Of a DNA stretch of 64,000 bases, positions 1-9,354 are shown one piece after another. The DNA is from CAVTRI01 sp963737075 (GTDB lineage Bacteria; Actinomycetota; Acidimicrobiia; Acidimicrobiales; Palsa-688). Made by a program: the position numbers and the translations under genes. How positions within the stretch are numbered: position 1 is the first letter of the stretch; the number at the start of each line of letters is the position of its first letter. The notes below the pieces were generated by a model. It was not told the DNA's origin. It did no database searches and was given only the letters and a program-made list of their open reading frames with translations. The stretch lies in contig CAVTRI010000002.1 of assembly GCA_963737075.1 (NCBI GenBank), positions 1,860,001 to 1,924,000 on the forward strand, in the 5' to 3' direction.

Positions 1-897
1 CTCCAGCACTTCATGAGGTGAATTGACCCCGGCCAGCGGCCAGCCGGCGGCCTGCGCCTCTGCTGTCGCTTCGGCCCGGGTGTGCGATAGCAGCCACGGG
101 TACAGCGCAGCATCGATCGCTTCTTTCGTCTCACCCCGCTCGAACGCGTCCGGCCGGGCGAAGGCCGCTCGCAGGTTGTCGTCGTCGAGCACGTCGAGCA
201 TCTCTTTCAGCTGCTGCGGCGTCGACATCATCGCCATATAGCCGTCGGCGCACGGGAATACCCCGGTGGGGATCAGCGTCTCCCGGTTGCCGCTGGGCGT
301 CCCCGGCCCCGGCTCGCCTGCCCGGTACTGATGGGACAAGACGAATGTCGCCCGGTAGGGCGTGGAGGCCAGAGCTTCTACCGCGGCGCAATCGACGAAC
401 GAGCCTTCCCCCGACCGCCGCGCCCACACAGCCGCTGCGAGCCCCGCCAGTGCGGCCATGCTGCCGACAAAGTGCAGGCCGGTGCGGGCAGGAAGCTTCA
501 GCGGATCCTGATCCTCCTGGTTTTGCAGGAGCAGCGTGCCGCTGAACGCCTGAACCACCAGGTCCGACCATCCGTAGCCGGCATAGGGCCCGGTGGCGCC
601 GAACCCGCTGATGTGCACGACGCTCAGCGCCGGGTAGCGCTCGTGCAACGCCTCCCAATCAAAACGCGCGCCCGGCCCGGGCGACTGGATCACGAGATCG
701 GCTTCACCGAGATCGACCGGCGAGTCAGACAGCCTCTTGTTGGTGTGCAGGTGCAGGTAGGCGCCATCGCGCGGCACGGCCACCGGGCCCGCCAACACGA
801 CGTCGGCCCCCAAGTCAGCGAACAGCTTGGCGCAGTAGCTCTCAGGCGGTCCCGAAGTGAGCTGGGCGACCCGCAGGTCGCTCAAAGCGTGCCGCAC
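1..897 (-). CDS. CaiB/BaiF family CoA-transferase, C-terminus cut by window edge
   Basis: I translated this frame by hand: it is open from a GTG at 897 down to base 1 (299 codons), so the 3' end lies outside the window. The N-terminus (MRHALSDLRVAQLTSGPPES, then the K-LFADLGADV segment) and a later GEGSFVDCAAVEAL segment match family III CoA-transferases, in which an Asp like that in SFVD carries the CoA during transfer. The substrate cannot be read from sequence. The start lies 8 bases after the stop of the amidohydrolase at 906-2144, so the two are probably cotranscribed. The N-terminal part is shorter than in the CoA-transferase at 8109, which may mean a half-length or divergent member. 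Confidence 0.8.
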   Translation of the reverse strand, partial: MRHALSDLRVAQLTSGPPESYCAKLFADLGADVVLAGPVAVPRDGAYLHLHTNKRLSDSPVDLGEADLVIQSPGPGARFDWEALHERYPALSVVHISGFGATGPYAGYGWSDLVVQAFSGTLLLQNQEDQDPLKLPARTGLHFVGSMAALAGLAAAVWARRSGEGSFVDCAAVEALASTPYRATFVLSHQYRAGEPGPGTPSGNRETLIPTGVFPCADGYMAMMSTPQQLKEMLDVLDDDNLRAAFARPDAFERGETKEAIDAALYPWLLSHTRAEATAEAQAAGWPLAGVNSPHEVLE

Positions 898-905
898 AGT
901 CGGGC

Positions 906-2144
906 TTACGCGACCTTCATGGCTTTGGCCAGCGAGCCGCCCATGATCAGCGCCTGCTCATCTTGCGGCAGGTCCTTGACCACCTCGGAGTACTCCAGCG
1001 GATCCGCCATCCCTTCGGGATGGGGGAAGTCCGAGCCGAACATGATGTGGTCGACCGGGATGCCAATGTCGATCAGGCCCTTGGGGTCGGGCTCGTGGAA
1101 CGCGTGCACCCAAACATTTCGCTTGAACACCTCGAACGGGTCCTCGTCGAAGAGCACCGGCGACTCCTCGTAGCGCCGCTGCACCCGTTTGACGAACGGC
1201 CGGATCCAGCGGCTCTGGTACTCGACGGGCAGGAACCGCAGGCGCGGAAACCGAGTCGCCAGGCCGTGGCCGATGATCGAGGCCAAAGCGTCCACGAGCA
1301 CGTCCTTCTCCGAGGACAGCGTCATAAAGGCGGGAGACCCGTTGAGGGCGAACGGCAAGAACTCGCCCTCGCGGACACCCTCCCACTCGTTGGTGTAGCG
1401 GGTGTAGCCGGAGTCGCCGGAGTGCATGCCGACGGTGATGTCCAGCTCCTGCACCCGCTCCCAGAAGGGGTCGAACTCAGGCAGGGCGAACGAGCGTCGC
1501 CCCTTCCACGTCGGCACCGGCGCCACCCGGAGGAGGAAGACCTTGGCGCCGCGCTCGTGCACCCGCTCCAGCTCCTCGATGGCCCGATCGTTGCCGGCAG
1601 CCAGGCTGACGATCGGCGTCGCGTAAATCGCGTCCCCGTACACGTAGGTCCAATGCTCGTGCATCCAGTCGTTGAGCGCGTGCACCACGACGCTCGCAGC
1701 GTCGGGGTCGTCGGCCAACCGCTCCTCGACCACGCTGGCCAGGGTCGGCCACAACAGGGTGCGGTCGATGCCCATGTCCTTCATGAGCGCCAGCCGAGGC
1801 TCAGGATCGAAGAACGCCTCGATTCCCGGCATCACCCTCGGCTTTTTGCCAGTGACCGGGTCGCCCGCGCTGCGGCGCACACCATCTCCGCCTTTGGTCA
1901 CGTCCTGGCCGAAGCCGCCGGGCACGGCCACCCGCTCGAAGGTCGGGTTTGGGATGTAGTCGGTGATCTTGTCCCGGATGGCGAGCTTGGTCCGGCCCTT
2001 GACGTCCACGTACTTGATGATCCCGTCGTACTCGCGAGGGATGAATTTGGTCAGCGCCTCCCGGTTTTCATACAGGTGGTTATCCGCGTCGAAGGTCGGG
2101 TACGGCAGCCTCCGCTCGTGGACGTAGATGAACGCGTCAGTCAC
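906..2144 (-). CDS. COG2159-type amidohydrolase (TIM-barrel metal-dependent hydrolase)
   Basis: A 412-residue protein. The GTG start at 2144 is chosen because a strong GAGGAGG lies about nine bases upstream (2152-2160) and the family signature begins right after it (YPTFDADNHLYE). The open frame runs farther upstream to 2633, but that extension looks non-coding and overlaps the divergent Rieske gene. C-terminal FGSDFPHPEG supplies the conserved Asp of amidohydrolase_2 enzymes, which act as decarboxylases, hydratases or hydrolases on ring-derived acids. It is the first of five such genes in the window. It is divergent from the Rieske gene at 2277 and leads into the CoA-transferase at 897. The substrate is unknown. 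Confidence 0.85.
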   Translation of the reverse strand: MTDAFIYVHERRLPYPTFDADNHLYENREALTKFIPREYDGIIKYVDVKGRTKLAIRDKITDYIPNPTFERVAVPGGFGQDVTKGGDGVRRSAGDPVTGKKPRVMPGIEAFFDPEPRLALMKDMGIDRTLLWPTLASVVEERLADDPDAASVVVHALNDWMHEHWTYVYGDAIYATPIVSLAAGNDRAIEELERVHERGAKVFLLRVAPVPTWKGRRSFALPEFDPFWERVQELDITVGMHSGDSGYTRYTNEWEGVREGEFLPFALNGSPAFMTLSSEKDVLVDALASIIGHGLATRFPRLRFLPVEYQSRWIRPFVKRVQRRYEESPVLFDEDPFEVFKRNVWVHAFHEPDPKGLIDIGIPVDHIMFGSDFPHPEGMADPLEYSEVVKDLPQDEQALIMGGSLAKAMKVA

Positions 2145-2276
2145 CTGGTCGTACCTCCTCGTGCGGCGCCCCCCTGCGGCGAAGCGCCTGACTGAGCCAA
2201 TGGTAGCCTCTTTTGCGCGCCGTCCAGAAAGGCGCCACCTCCCGCCACCACCCGCCACCCAGCACAAAAGCCCCAC

Positions 2277-2606
2277 ATGAGCGAGTACATCGACGCCATG
2301 CCGACCGACTACGTCGGTCCCGGCGAGACGGCGACTGTCGACGTCGACGGGCATCCCGTCACCATCGGCAACGCGGATGGCACCTTCTGCGCCTTCGCCC
2401 ACGAGTGCCCGCACCAGGGCACGCCGCTCGGTGGGCTTCGGCTCCAGCGGGCGAAACTGCTTCGCTGCCCCGAGCACGGGAGCATGTTCGACATCACGAC
2501 CGGCCAGTGTGTGCTCCCATCCCAGGACGGCTGGAGCGGGCCGCTTCGCATCTACGACACCCGCGTGGTCGACGACGTCGTGCAGGTGCGCCTCAGCCAG
2601 GGGTAG
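2277..2606 (+). CDS. Rieske [2Fe-2S] ferredoxin-like protein
   Basis: A 109-residue soluble single-domain Rieske protein. The two cluster-binding boxes are visible: CPHQGTPLGG (Cys44, His46) and CPEHGSMFD (Cys64, His67), spaced as in ferredoxin components of oxygenases. No membrane segment or signal peptide is seen. Proteins of this kind pass electrons to a terminal oxygenase; the window holds a ring-hydroxylating dioxygenase at 60807-62695 without its own ferredoxin, but a link over 58 kb is only a guess. The ATG start lies 132 bases from the divergent amidohydrolase, and the MFS gene begins 11 bases after the stop. Confidence 0.88.
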   Translation: MSEYIDAMPTDYVGPGETATVDVDGHPVTIGNADGTFCAFAHECPHQGTPLGGLRLQRAKLLRCPEHGSMFDITTGQCVLPSQDGWSGPLRIYDTRVVDDVVQVRLSQG

Positions 2607-2617
2607 AACAGAGGCCG

Positions 2618-4192
2618 ATGGAGGTCCGTGCACAGGAGGACCAGGGGCTCTCTCACCGGCGGATCCTGATCATCTACGGCGCCCTCATGCTGGGCATGCT
2701 GTTGGCCGCGTTGGACCAGACGATCGTGGCTACCGCGCTGCCGACGATCGTGGGAGACCTCGGGGGCCTCAGCCACCTGTCGTGGGTGGTGACGGCGTAC
2801 CTCGTCACGTCGACCTGCTCGACGCCGGTGTACGGCAAGCTCGGCGACCTCTACGGGCGAAAACTGGTGTTCCAGGCCGCGATCGTGGTCTTCCTCGTCG
2901 GGTCGGTCCTGGCCGGCGTCTCCCAGTCGATGACCCAGCTGATCGTCTTCAGGGGCGTGCAGGGCCTCGGGGCGGGCGGCCTGATGTCGCTGGCGATGGC
3001 CATCATTGGCGACGTCCTATCGCCCCGCCAGCGGGGGCGGTACCAGGGATACATGATCGGGGTGTTCTCCCTCGCCAGCGTGGCGGGGCCGGCGATCGGC
3101 GGCTTCCTGACCCAGAGCCTGTCGTGGCGGTGGTGCTTTTACGTCAACATCCCGGTGGGAGTGGCGGCGCTGATCGTCACCGGCTCCGTGCTCAACCTGC
3201 CCTTCCGCCGAATCCAGCACCGCGTCGACTACCTGGGTGCCGCCCTGTTGGTGGCGGCCGTCTCCTGCATCCTGCTGGTGACCGTGTGGGCCGGCTCTAC
3301 CTACACGTGGGGCTCGTCGGAGATCGTGGGTTTGATCGCCGCCGCCGGCGTGCTGGTGACGTTGTTCATCCTTCGTGAGCAGCGCGCCGAGGAGCCCGTC
3401 CTCCCGCTACGGCTGTTCCGCAACGGGGTGTTCAACACCACCAACGTCATCGGGTTTCTCACGGGGATGGCCATGTTCGGGGGGACGGTGTACCTGCCCC
3501 TGTTCTTGCAGCTGGTCACCGGCCAGTCGCCGACGCTCTCAGGGCTGCTCCTCCTCCCGATGATGGCGTCCATGACGATCACATCGGTGTACACAGGCCG
3601 GCTGATCACGAGGACGGGCCGATACAAGGTGTGGCCGATCCTCGGCGGGGTGCTCATGCCGGTGGGGATGCTGCTCCTGTCGACGATGACCGGAAGCACA
3701 CGGTGGTGGGAGGCCGGGCTGTTCATGATCCCCCTGGGCGCCGGTATCGGCCTCATCATGCCGGTCATGGTGGTGGCGGTGCAGAACGCCACGGATTGGG
3801 ACGACCTCGGAACCGCGACGTCGTCCAACGTGTTTTTCCGTTCCATGGGCAGCGCGTTCGGCGTCGCGGTGCTCGGCGCCATCATGAACGCCCGCCTCGC
3901 GTATTGGTTTCCCCGCCTGGTGCCCGCCAATCACAGCTCCGGCCTGTCGGCGCAATCGGTGGCGTACAGCCCGGCGGCCGTCCACCGCCTACCAAGCCCG
4001 TTGCGCGAGGGGATCATCGACGCCTTCGCTCACTCGCTGCACACCGTGTTCCTGTGGGCGGCGCCGATCGCCGCCCTCATCCTGCCCTTCGCGTTGCTCC
4101 TGCGGGAGCTCCCGCTGCGCACGGACGTCTACATCCGCTCAGCTCGCATGAGCGCCGTGGCCGAGGCGCCGCTCGATCCGGCGAGCCAGTAG
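2618..4192 (+). CDS. DHA2-family MFS drug/solute:H+ antiporter
   Basis: A 524-residue integral membrane protein with about 14 hydrophobic segments, as in the EmrB/QacA (DHA2) group. After TM1 (ALDQTIVATALPTIVGDL, the DHA2 motif D1) comes the loop motif GKLGDLYGRK (motif A), then RGVQGLGAGGLMSLAMA and a long-chain TM series to the C-terminus. The ATG at 2618 gives a short cytosolic N-terminus; upstream codons in this frame overlap the Rieske gene and do not look coding. It probably exports a toxic substrate or intermediate by proton exchange. It is likely cotranscribed with the Rieske gene (11-bp gap). No adjacent TetR regulator is present. Confidence 0.9.
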   Translation: MEVRAQEDQGLSHRRILIIYGALMLGMLLAALDQTIVATALPTIVGDLGGLSHLSWVVTAYLVTSTCSTPVYGKLGDLYGRKLVFQAAIVVFLVGSVLAGVSQSMTQLIVFRGVQGLGAGGLMSLAMAIIGDVLSPRQRGRYQGYMIGVFSLASVAGPAIGGFLTQSLSWRWCFYVNIPVGVAALIVTGSVLNLPFRRIQHRVDYLGAALLVAAVSCILLVTVWAGSTYTWGSSEIVGLIAAAGVLVTLFILREQRAEEPVLPLRLFRNGVFNTTNVIGFLTGMAMFGGTVYLPLFLQLVTGQSPTLSGLLLLPMMASMTITSVYTGRLITRTGRYKVWPILGGVLMPVGMLLLSTMTGSTRWWEAGLFMIPLGAGIGLIMPVMVVAVQNATDWDDLGTATSSNVFFRSMGSAFGVAVLGAIMNARLAYWFPRLVPANHSSGLSAQSVAYSPAAVHRLPSPLREGIIDAFAHSLHTVFLWAAPIAALILPFALLLRELPLRTDVYIRSARMSAVAEAPLDPASQ

Positions 4193-4212
4193 CTGTGCCA
4201 AAGTAGAGCCCC

Positions 4213-5004
4213 ATGACGCTCGAAGGGGCTATCGCCGTCGTCGCCGGGGCGAGCCGCGGTATCGGCAAAGGCATCGCGTTGGAGTTGGGCTTGGCGGGCG
4301 CCCACGTGTACGCCGCCGGCCGGACCGCCGCCCCCGCCGTGGGCGTCCCCGGTTCACTGGATGAGACGGTCCGCCAAGTCCAGCAGGGCGGCGGCTCGGC
4401 GGAGGCCGCCCGGTGCGACTTCACGGTCGATGATGAGGTGGCGGCGTTGTTCCAACGGGTTCGGGATGACCACGGCAAGCTTGACATCTTCGCGCATTCC
4501 GTGTTCGACGTCTCACAATTCCGTGACACGATCGGCGTCCCATTTTGGAAACTACCGACCAGCGTGTGGCACGACATCGTCGACGTCGGCACCCGGTCGG
4601 CCTATATCGCGGCCGTCCACGCCGCGCCGCTGCTCCTCGAACACGGCGGGCTCGTCGTGCACGTGTCGGCGCGGGGTGCGTCGAGGTACCGGTACAACGT
4701 GGCGTATGGCGTCGGCAAAGCGGGGTTGGACAAGCTGACCGCCGACATGGCGGTGGAGCTCCGCGACCACCGGATCGCCGTCGTCTCGTTGTGGCCGAAT
4801 GTGACCAGAACGGAGCGGGTCACTGCCGGTGCTTTCGACGGGCAGGTGCTCGAGACGCCACGGTACTGCGGGCGGGCGGTGGTGGCGCTGGCTTGCGACC
4901 CCGACCGCGAGGCCCGGTCCGGGCAGCACTTCTGGGTCGCCCAGTTGGCCCAGGAGTACGGGTTCACCGACGAGAACGGGCGGACCCACGAAATCCCCGA
5001 GTAG
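4213..5004 (+). CDS. SDR family NAD(P)-dependent oxidoreductase (DHRS1-like)
   Basis: A 263-residue short-chain dehydrogenase. It has the N-terminal GASRGIG cofactor loop (residues ~12-18), an Arg-type loop (GRTAAP) suggesting NADP preference, and the catalytic YGVGK. The region after the catalytic Tyr (SLWPNVTRTERV) and the missing NNAG motif (replaced by HSVFD) resemble the DHRS1-like branch rather than FabG. The ATG at 4213 lies 20 bases after the MFS stop, and the SnoaL-like gene follows 10 bases after the stop, so Rieske-MFS-SDR-SnoaL may form one transcript. The substrate is unknown. Confidence 0.87.
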   Translation: MTLEGAIAVVAGASRGIGKGIALELGLAGAHVYAAGRTAAPAVGVPGSLDETVRQVQQGGGSAEAARCDFTVDDEVAALFQRVRDDHGKLDIFAHSVFDVSQFRDTIGVPFWKLPTSVWHDIVDVGTRSAYIAAVHAAPLLLEHGGLVVHVSARGASRYRYNVAYGVGKAGLDKLTADMAVELRDHRIAVVSLWPNVTRTERVTAGAFDGQVLETPRYCGRAVVALACDPDREARSGQHFWVAQLAQEYGFTDENGRTHEIPE

Positions 5005-5014
5005 TTTCCAGCTC

Positions 5015-5461
5015 GTGGCACATGACAGCGATATCGAAACGCGGGTAAGGGCTCTCGAGGACATGGTCGAAATCCAGCAGCTGGTCAACAACTACGGCCG
5101 GTTCCTCGACAACGGCGACTTCGCGGGCTACGCGGAGCTGTTTGCCACAGACGGCGAGGTGCTGCTCGGCCCTGTCGCCCGAGCCGCGGGAAGGGACGAG
5201 GTGCGTAAGGCGATGGAGAAAGCCGCCCCCGGTCCGTACGGCAACTCCTTCCACGTCGTCGGGATGCCTCTGGTCGACCTCGACGGCGACTCCGCCAGGA
5301 CAGAGGTCATGTGGACGGTCGTCAACCGGGGCGCTGACGGCAAGCCGGTGGTGGGCATGATCGGCCGGCATAAAGACGACCTGGTCCGCGAAGACGGCCG
5401 GTGGCGGTTCAAGCGGCGGCGGGGCTTCGTGGACATCCCGAGCAGCTACCCGGGGTCGTAG
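5015..5461 (+). CDS. SnoaL-like / NTF2-fold protein
   Basis: A 148-residue protein opening with an acidic helix (LEDMVEIQQLVNNYGRFLDN) and then GDFAGYAELFATDGEV, the typical start of the SnoaL_4/NTF2-like fold (helix 1 plus an aromatic 'YAELFA' turn). Many members are cofactor-free hydratases, isomerases or dehydratase-like enzymes acting on small ring compounds; others only bind ligand. The GTG at 5015 is the first plausible start after the SDR stop (10-bp gap); a later start is possible. The gene is likely cotranscribed with the SDR, and a 43-bp gap separates it from the lipoprotein gene downstream. Confidence 0.8.
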   Translation: MAHDSDIETRVRALEDMVEIQQLVNNYGRFLDNGDFAGYAELFATDGEVLLGPVARAAGRDEVRKAMEKAAPGPYGNSFHVVGMPLVDLDGDSARTEVMWTVVNRGADGKPVVGMIGRHKDDLVREDGRWRFKRRRGFVDIPSSYPGS

Positions 5462-5504
5462 GGGCTACAGTCGGTCCCGTCAGATCAGACGAGGGGGAGG
5501 GACC

Positions 5505-6791
5505 ATGCTGGCAGGACGTCATCGGGCCGTCGCCGCGGCGATCGCGGTAACTGCGTTGGTGGCTGCCGCGTGCAGCTCGTCGAGCAAGCCGTCGAGCGGG
5601 GGCAGCGCCAGTGGAGGCGGTGGCAACAAGGCGAGCGCGCCAGGCGTCACGCCGACGTCGGTCTCGATCGGGCTCATCACGTCCGAAACCGGGGTGGCGT
5701 CGCCGGAGTACGTGCCGGGCATCGTCAAGGGGGCGACGGCCCGCTTCGACCTGCAGAACGATCAGGGCGGTGTCAACGGCCGGAAGCTCTCGCTCAACGT
5801 CAAGGACGACACGTCTACGGTGTCGGGCTTCGCTACGGCCGCCCAGCTGTTGACCAGCAGCGGGGTGTTCGGGATCATCGCCGACTCCGCGTTCGTCTTC
5901 GCGGGGTACCGGCCTCTGCAGCAGCAAGGGGTCCCCGTGGTGGGGGCCGGTGTCGACGGGCCTGAGTGGGGTGAGCAGCCGAACACCAACATGTTCAGCG
6001 TCCTCCCCGTCGACCCGAAGACCCCGCAATACACGACGGAGGGCCTGTTCATCAAGGAGCGGGGCGGGACCAACGTCGCCGGGTTCGGCTATGCCATTTC
6101 GCCGTCGTCCACGGCGGCTGCCAAAGGCGTCGCCAAAGTGGCCGAAGCGACCGGGCTCAAAGCAGGTCTCATCGACACCAGCATCCCGTTCGGGGGAGTC
6201 AACGCGGGCCCCATTGCGCTGGAGATGCGGCAGGCCGGGGTGGACTCAGCGGTCATGCAGATGGACAACAACACCAACTTCGCCATCGTCACCGCAGCCA
6301 AGCAGGCCGGCGTGAACCTGAAGGTCCCGGTCTCTGCCACCGGGTACGGCCAGTCGCTTCTTGACCAATCCTCCGCCGTGGCGTCCGCCCAGGGCGGGTA
6401 CTTCGCCACCATCTGCGACCCGGTCGAGCTCCAGTCGTCGGCAACCAAGGCCTGGCAGGCGGCGCTCGCAAAGTACCAAGGGTTCACCGGCGTGCCCGGC
6501 TTCGACTGGTGCGAGGGGTACATCACCGCCGACCTCATGATCAAGGGCCTCCAAGTGGCCGGCCAGAACCCCACCCGGCAGTCGTTCATCTCCAACCTGC
6601 GGAACGTAAGCAGCTACAACCCGGCCGGGCTCCTCCCGAACACCCTCAACTTCACCATGGCCGCGTTCGGGCAGGCACCGGCAATGGAGTGCGGGTACTA
6701 CCCGCAGCTCCAGGGCACGAAGTTCGTGCTCGTCCCCAACGACAAGCCGGTCTGCGGGACGCTGATCCCGAACTCCAATATGACGCCCTAG
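5505..6791 (+). CDS. Branched-chain-amino-acid-type ABC transporter substrate-binding lipoprotein
   Basis: A 428-residue exported lipoprotein. It has a short Arg-containing N-region, a hydrophobic core and the lipobox ALVAAAC followed by a Ser/Gly-rich linker. The mature part is a periplasmic-binding-protein type 1 (LivK-like) fold that begins VSIGLITSETG and contains VNGRKLSL. An AGGGGGAGGGACC Shine-Dalgarno stretch precedes the ATG. No permease or ATPase gene is adjacent, so it is an orphan binding protein here. It is clearly a paralogue of the protein at 19728-20993: both share a (L/Y)QQQGVPVVG segment and DGPEWGEQPN. The ligand is unknown; an aromatic or acid ligand would fit the context. 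Confidence 0.88.
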   Translation: MLAGRHRAVAAAIAVTALVAAACSSSSKPSSGGSASGGGGNKASAPGVTPTSVSIGLITSETGVASPEYVPGIVKGATARFDLQNDQGGVNGRKLSLNVKDDTSTVSGFATAAQLLTSSGVFGIIADSAFVFAGYRPLQQQGVPVVGAGVDGPEWGEQPNTNMFSVLPVDPKTPQYTTEGLFIKERGGTNVAGFGYAISPSSTAAAKGVAKVAEATGLKAGLIDTSIPFGGVNAGPIALEMRQAGVDSAVMQMDNNTNFAIVTAAKQAGVNLKVPVSATGYGQSLLDQSSAVASAQGGYFATICDPVELQSSATKAWQAALAKYQGFTGVPGFDWCEGYITADLMIKGLQVAGQNPTRQSFISNLRNVSSYNPAGLLPNTLNFTMAAFGQAPAMECGYYPQLQGTKFVLVPNDKPVCGTLIPNSNMTP

Positions 6792-6823
6792 GCCCAAGCG
6801 GCCCGGCGGCGCTGGTAGAACGG

Positions 6824-8020
6824 CTACGGCACGTACGCCGGCAGCCGTTCCCAGCCTCGCACCGTAGAGGTGTGGGCCTGCACCGCATGGTCCCAGTCGA
6901 TCTCCCAGTCCGGAAACCGCTTGAGCACCTCCTCCAGGGCCACCCGCCCTTCGAGGCGGGCCAGGTGGCTGCCGAGGCAGAAGTGGATGCCGTAGCCGAA
7001 GGTCAGGTGGTGGCCGATGTCCCGGTGGATGTCGAACCGGTCGGGGTCGTCGAACTGCCGCTCGTCCCGGTTGGCGGCTGCCGTCAGCAGCAGCATGACG
7101 CTGCCCTCGGGCACCGTCTGGCCATAGTGCGTCACGTCCCTGGTGACGTAGCGGGCCTGGACCGGTGAGGGCGCCTCGTAGCGCAACAGCTCCTCGATGG
7201 CGTTCGGGATCCATGACGGGTCGGCCGCCAGTTCGGCCCGCTGCTCGGGGTGCTCGGCCAGCACCTTGCCGGTCCAGCCGATCAGCCGGGTGGTCGTCTC
7301 GTTTCCCGCCCCTGCGATCAGCCCGACGTAGTTGAGCACCTCCTCCCGGGTGAGCTTGCGCCGTTGGCCGTCGGTGTCTTCGAGCTCGGCGTTGAGCAGG
7401 TCGGTCATCAGGTCGTCCGAAGGGTGCTCGGCCCGCCAGTCGATGTAGTCGGAGAAATCGTTGGTGTTGAGCACCGCGTACTGGCGCTCCGGATCTGGAA
7501 CGCCCTCGGCCAGCTGCATGCCAGCGTCGATGCGCTCCCGGATGGCTTCCTGGTCCTCCTCGGGAATGCCGAGCAGCATGCCGATGGTGCGCATGGGCAT
7601 CTGGTGGCCGAGATCCCCGATGAAGTCGAAGCGCTTCGATCCGACAAGGGGATCCAGCGATCGAGCGCAAAAGGCGCGCACCTGTGACTCGATTGCCAGC
7701 ATGCGGCGGGGCGTGAAGACGCGGCTGAGCAAGCCCCGATGTCGGTCGTGCGCCGGCGGATCCTCGAACAGGATGTTGCCCGGGGGAATGTCGAAGCCAC
7801 CCTTGATGACCTCCAGCACGGACCCTTTACCGGAGATGTACGTCCGCCAGTCCACCGAGCAGTGCTCGACGTCGTCGAAGCGGCTCACGGCGTAGAAGGC
7901 GTACTTGGCGTTGTGGTACAGCGGGGCCTCGTCGCGCAGCCGCTTCCAGACCGGGTAGGGGTCCCGGTCGATGTCGAAGTCGTAGGGGTCGTAGTACAAC
8001 TCCGTTGAAACTTCGGTCAT
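6824..8020 (-). CDS. Cytochrome P450
   Basis: A 398-residue soluble bacterial P450. The I-helix oxygen-binding stretch is AGAGNETTTR (~237-245), the ExxR pair is E277/R280, and the heme loop FGYGIHFCLG puts the axial Cys at 348. The start at 8020 is supported by AAGGGGGACCC just upstream; the open frame continues to 8482 but overlaps the divergent CoA-transferase. It needs a ferredoxin and reductase, neither of which is adjacent. Its 3' end converges with the lipoprotein gene (32-bp gap), and it diverges from the CoA-transferase at 8109, suggesting a shared control region at 8021-8108. The substrate is unknown; sterol or terpenoid hydroxylation is common for actinobacterial CYPs. Confidence 0.94.
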   Translation of the reverse strand: MTEVSTELYYDPYDFDIDRDPYPVWKRLRDEAPLYHNAKYAFYAVSRFDDVEHCSVDWRTYISGKGSVLEVIKGGFDIPPGNILFEDPPAHDRHRGLLSRVFTPRRMLAIESQVRAFCARSLDPLVGSKRFDFIGDLGHQMPMRTIGMLLGIPEEDQEAIRERIDAGMQLAEGVPDPERQYAVLNTNDFSDYIDWRAEHPSDDLMTDLLNAELEDTDGQRRKLTREEVLNYVGLIAGAGNETTTRLIGWTGKVLAEHPEQRAELAADPSWIPNAIEELLRYEAPSPVQARYVTRDVTHYGQTVPEGSVMLLLTAAANRDERQFDDPDRFDIHRDIGHHLTFGYGIHFCLGSHLARLEGRVALEEVLKRFPDWEIDWDHAVQAHTSTVRGWERLPAYVP

Positions 8021-8108
8021 GGGTCCCCCTTCGATCGGGCGCCTGAGCGGATAGTAACGTGCTCGCAGTGCCCAAGCAGGCCGACCACGAGGGGAGCAAA
8101 AGCTAGAC

Positions 8109-9338
8109 ATGGTGTACCTACCGATGAAGGGCGTGAAGATGGTCGAGGTTGCCCAGTTCACGTTCACCCCGTCGGCAGGAGCGGTGCTCGCCGACTGGGG
8201 GGCCGAGGTCATCAAGGTGGAACACGCGGTGACGGGCGACGCCCAGCGGGGCCTCCAGCTCGGCACCGGCGGCGTGAAGGCAGGTTCGTTCCAACCGCTG
8301 ATGGAGCACCCCAACCGGGGCAAGCGGAGCATCGGTCTCGCCCTGGAGCACCCCAAAGGGCATGAGGTGCTCCTTGAGCTGTGCCGGGATGCCGACATCT
8401 TCCTCACCAACTTCTTGCCCGGAGCGCGCCGCCGGCTCAAGCTGGAGGTCGACGACATCCGGGCCGCCAACCCCAACATCATCTACGTGCGCGGCAGCGG
8501 CCACGGGCAGCGGGGACCGGATGCCGAGAAGGGGGGTTACGACGGCTCCACGTTCTGGTGCCGGATGGGAAGCGCTTGGATGGCCACACCGCCGGACAGC
8601 CCCCGACTCATCCCTCAGCCGGGCGGCGCCTACGGGGATTCGATGGGGGGCATGACGATCGCGGGCGGGATCGCGGCCGCCCTGTTCGCCCGGGACCGTA
8701 CGGGCGAGCCGTCCGTGGTTGACGTCTCCCTCATCAGCGTCGGCGCGTGGGCCCAGGCCCTGACGCTCGGCAACGCCTTGCTGAGCGGCACCGAACAGGG
8801 GCCGACCCCCCTCGACTCGCCGATGAGCATCGCGGTCAACCCGACGATCGGCAACTTCCGGACGTCCGACGACCGGTGGATCAACTTCACCATGCTCCAG
8901 CCCGGCCGGTACTTCGCCGACGTATGCCGTCATCTGGGGCTGGAAGAGCTCATCGACGACGAGCGGTTCAACACCGCCGAGAAGCTCATGGCCAACGCGC
9001 TCGAAGCCGGCAAGTACGTAGCCGACGCCATCCGCCAAAAGCCGTACGACTACTGGGTCAAGCACCTCCAGACGATGGAGGGGCAGTGGGCGGCCATCCA
9101 GAGCCCGCTGGAGATCGCCGCCGACGCGCAAATGGAGCCCAACGGCTACATCGTCCCCGTCACCGACGCCGAAGGCAACGAGCGGCGGCTGGTCGCCAAC
9201 CCCGTGCAGTTCGACGAGACGCCGGCTGCGATCACACGGGCGCCGCAGTTCGCCGAGCACACCGACGACCTTCTTCGCGGCCTCGGCCACGACGAGGATG
9301 ACATCATCGGTCTGAAGATCGACGGCGCCGTCACCTGA
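8109..9338 (+). CDS. CaiB/BaiF family III CoA-transferase
   Basis: A 409-residue full-length family III CoA-transferase. It begins with the typical KGVKMVEVAQFTFTPSAG, then LADWGAEVIKVEH, and has NRGKRSIGLALEHPKG and GEPSVVDVSLISVG, in which the Asp of VVDVSL is the acyl/CoA-carrying residue. Members move CoA between a donor thioester and a carboxylic acid, or isomerise acyl-CoAs (racemase branch). It is 17 bases ahead of an SDR gene on the same strand and probably in one transcript with it, suggesting activation and oxidation of one acid. An alternative start at the second Met (MKGVKM) is possible. Confidence 0.92.
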   Translation: MVYLPMKGVKMVEVAQFTFTPSAGAVLADWGAEVIKVEHAVTGDAQRGLQLGTGGVKAGSFQPLMEHPNRGKRSIGLALEHPKGHEVLLELCRDADIFLTNFLPGARRRLKLEVDDIRAANPNIIYVRGSGHGQRGPDAEKGGYDGSTFWCRMGSAWMATPPDSPRLIPQPGGAYGDSMGGMTIAGGIAAALFARDRTGEPSVVDVSLISVGAWAQALTLGNALLSGTEQGPTPLDSPMSIAVNPTIGNFRTSDDRWINFTMLQPGRYFADVCRHLGLEELIDDERFNTAEKLMANALEAGKYVADAIRQKPYDYWVKHLQTMEGQWAAIQSPLEIAADAQMEPNGYIVPVTDAEGNERRLVANPVQFDETPAAITRAPQFAEHTDDLLRGLGHDEDDIIGLKIDGAVT

Positions 9339-9354
9339 CGAAAGGGGTCACCCC

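Noticed and set aside
2145..2633. N-terminal extension of the amidohydrolase frame to 2633
   Set aside because: It overlaps the divergent Rieske gene, reads as non-conserved sequence, and a strong ribosome site supports the GTG at 2144.
8021..8482. Extension of the P450 frame to 8482
   Set aside because: It lies antisense to the CoA-transferase gene and has no P450 features; the start at 8020 has a good ribosome site.
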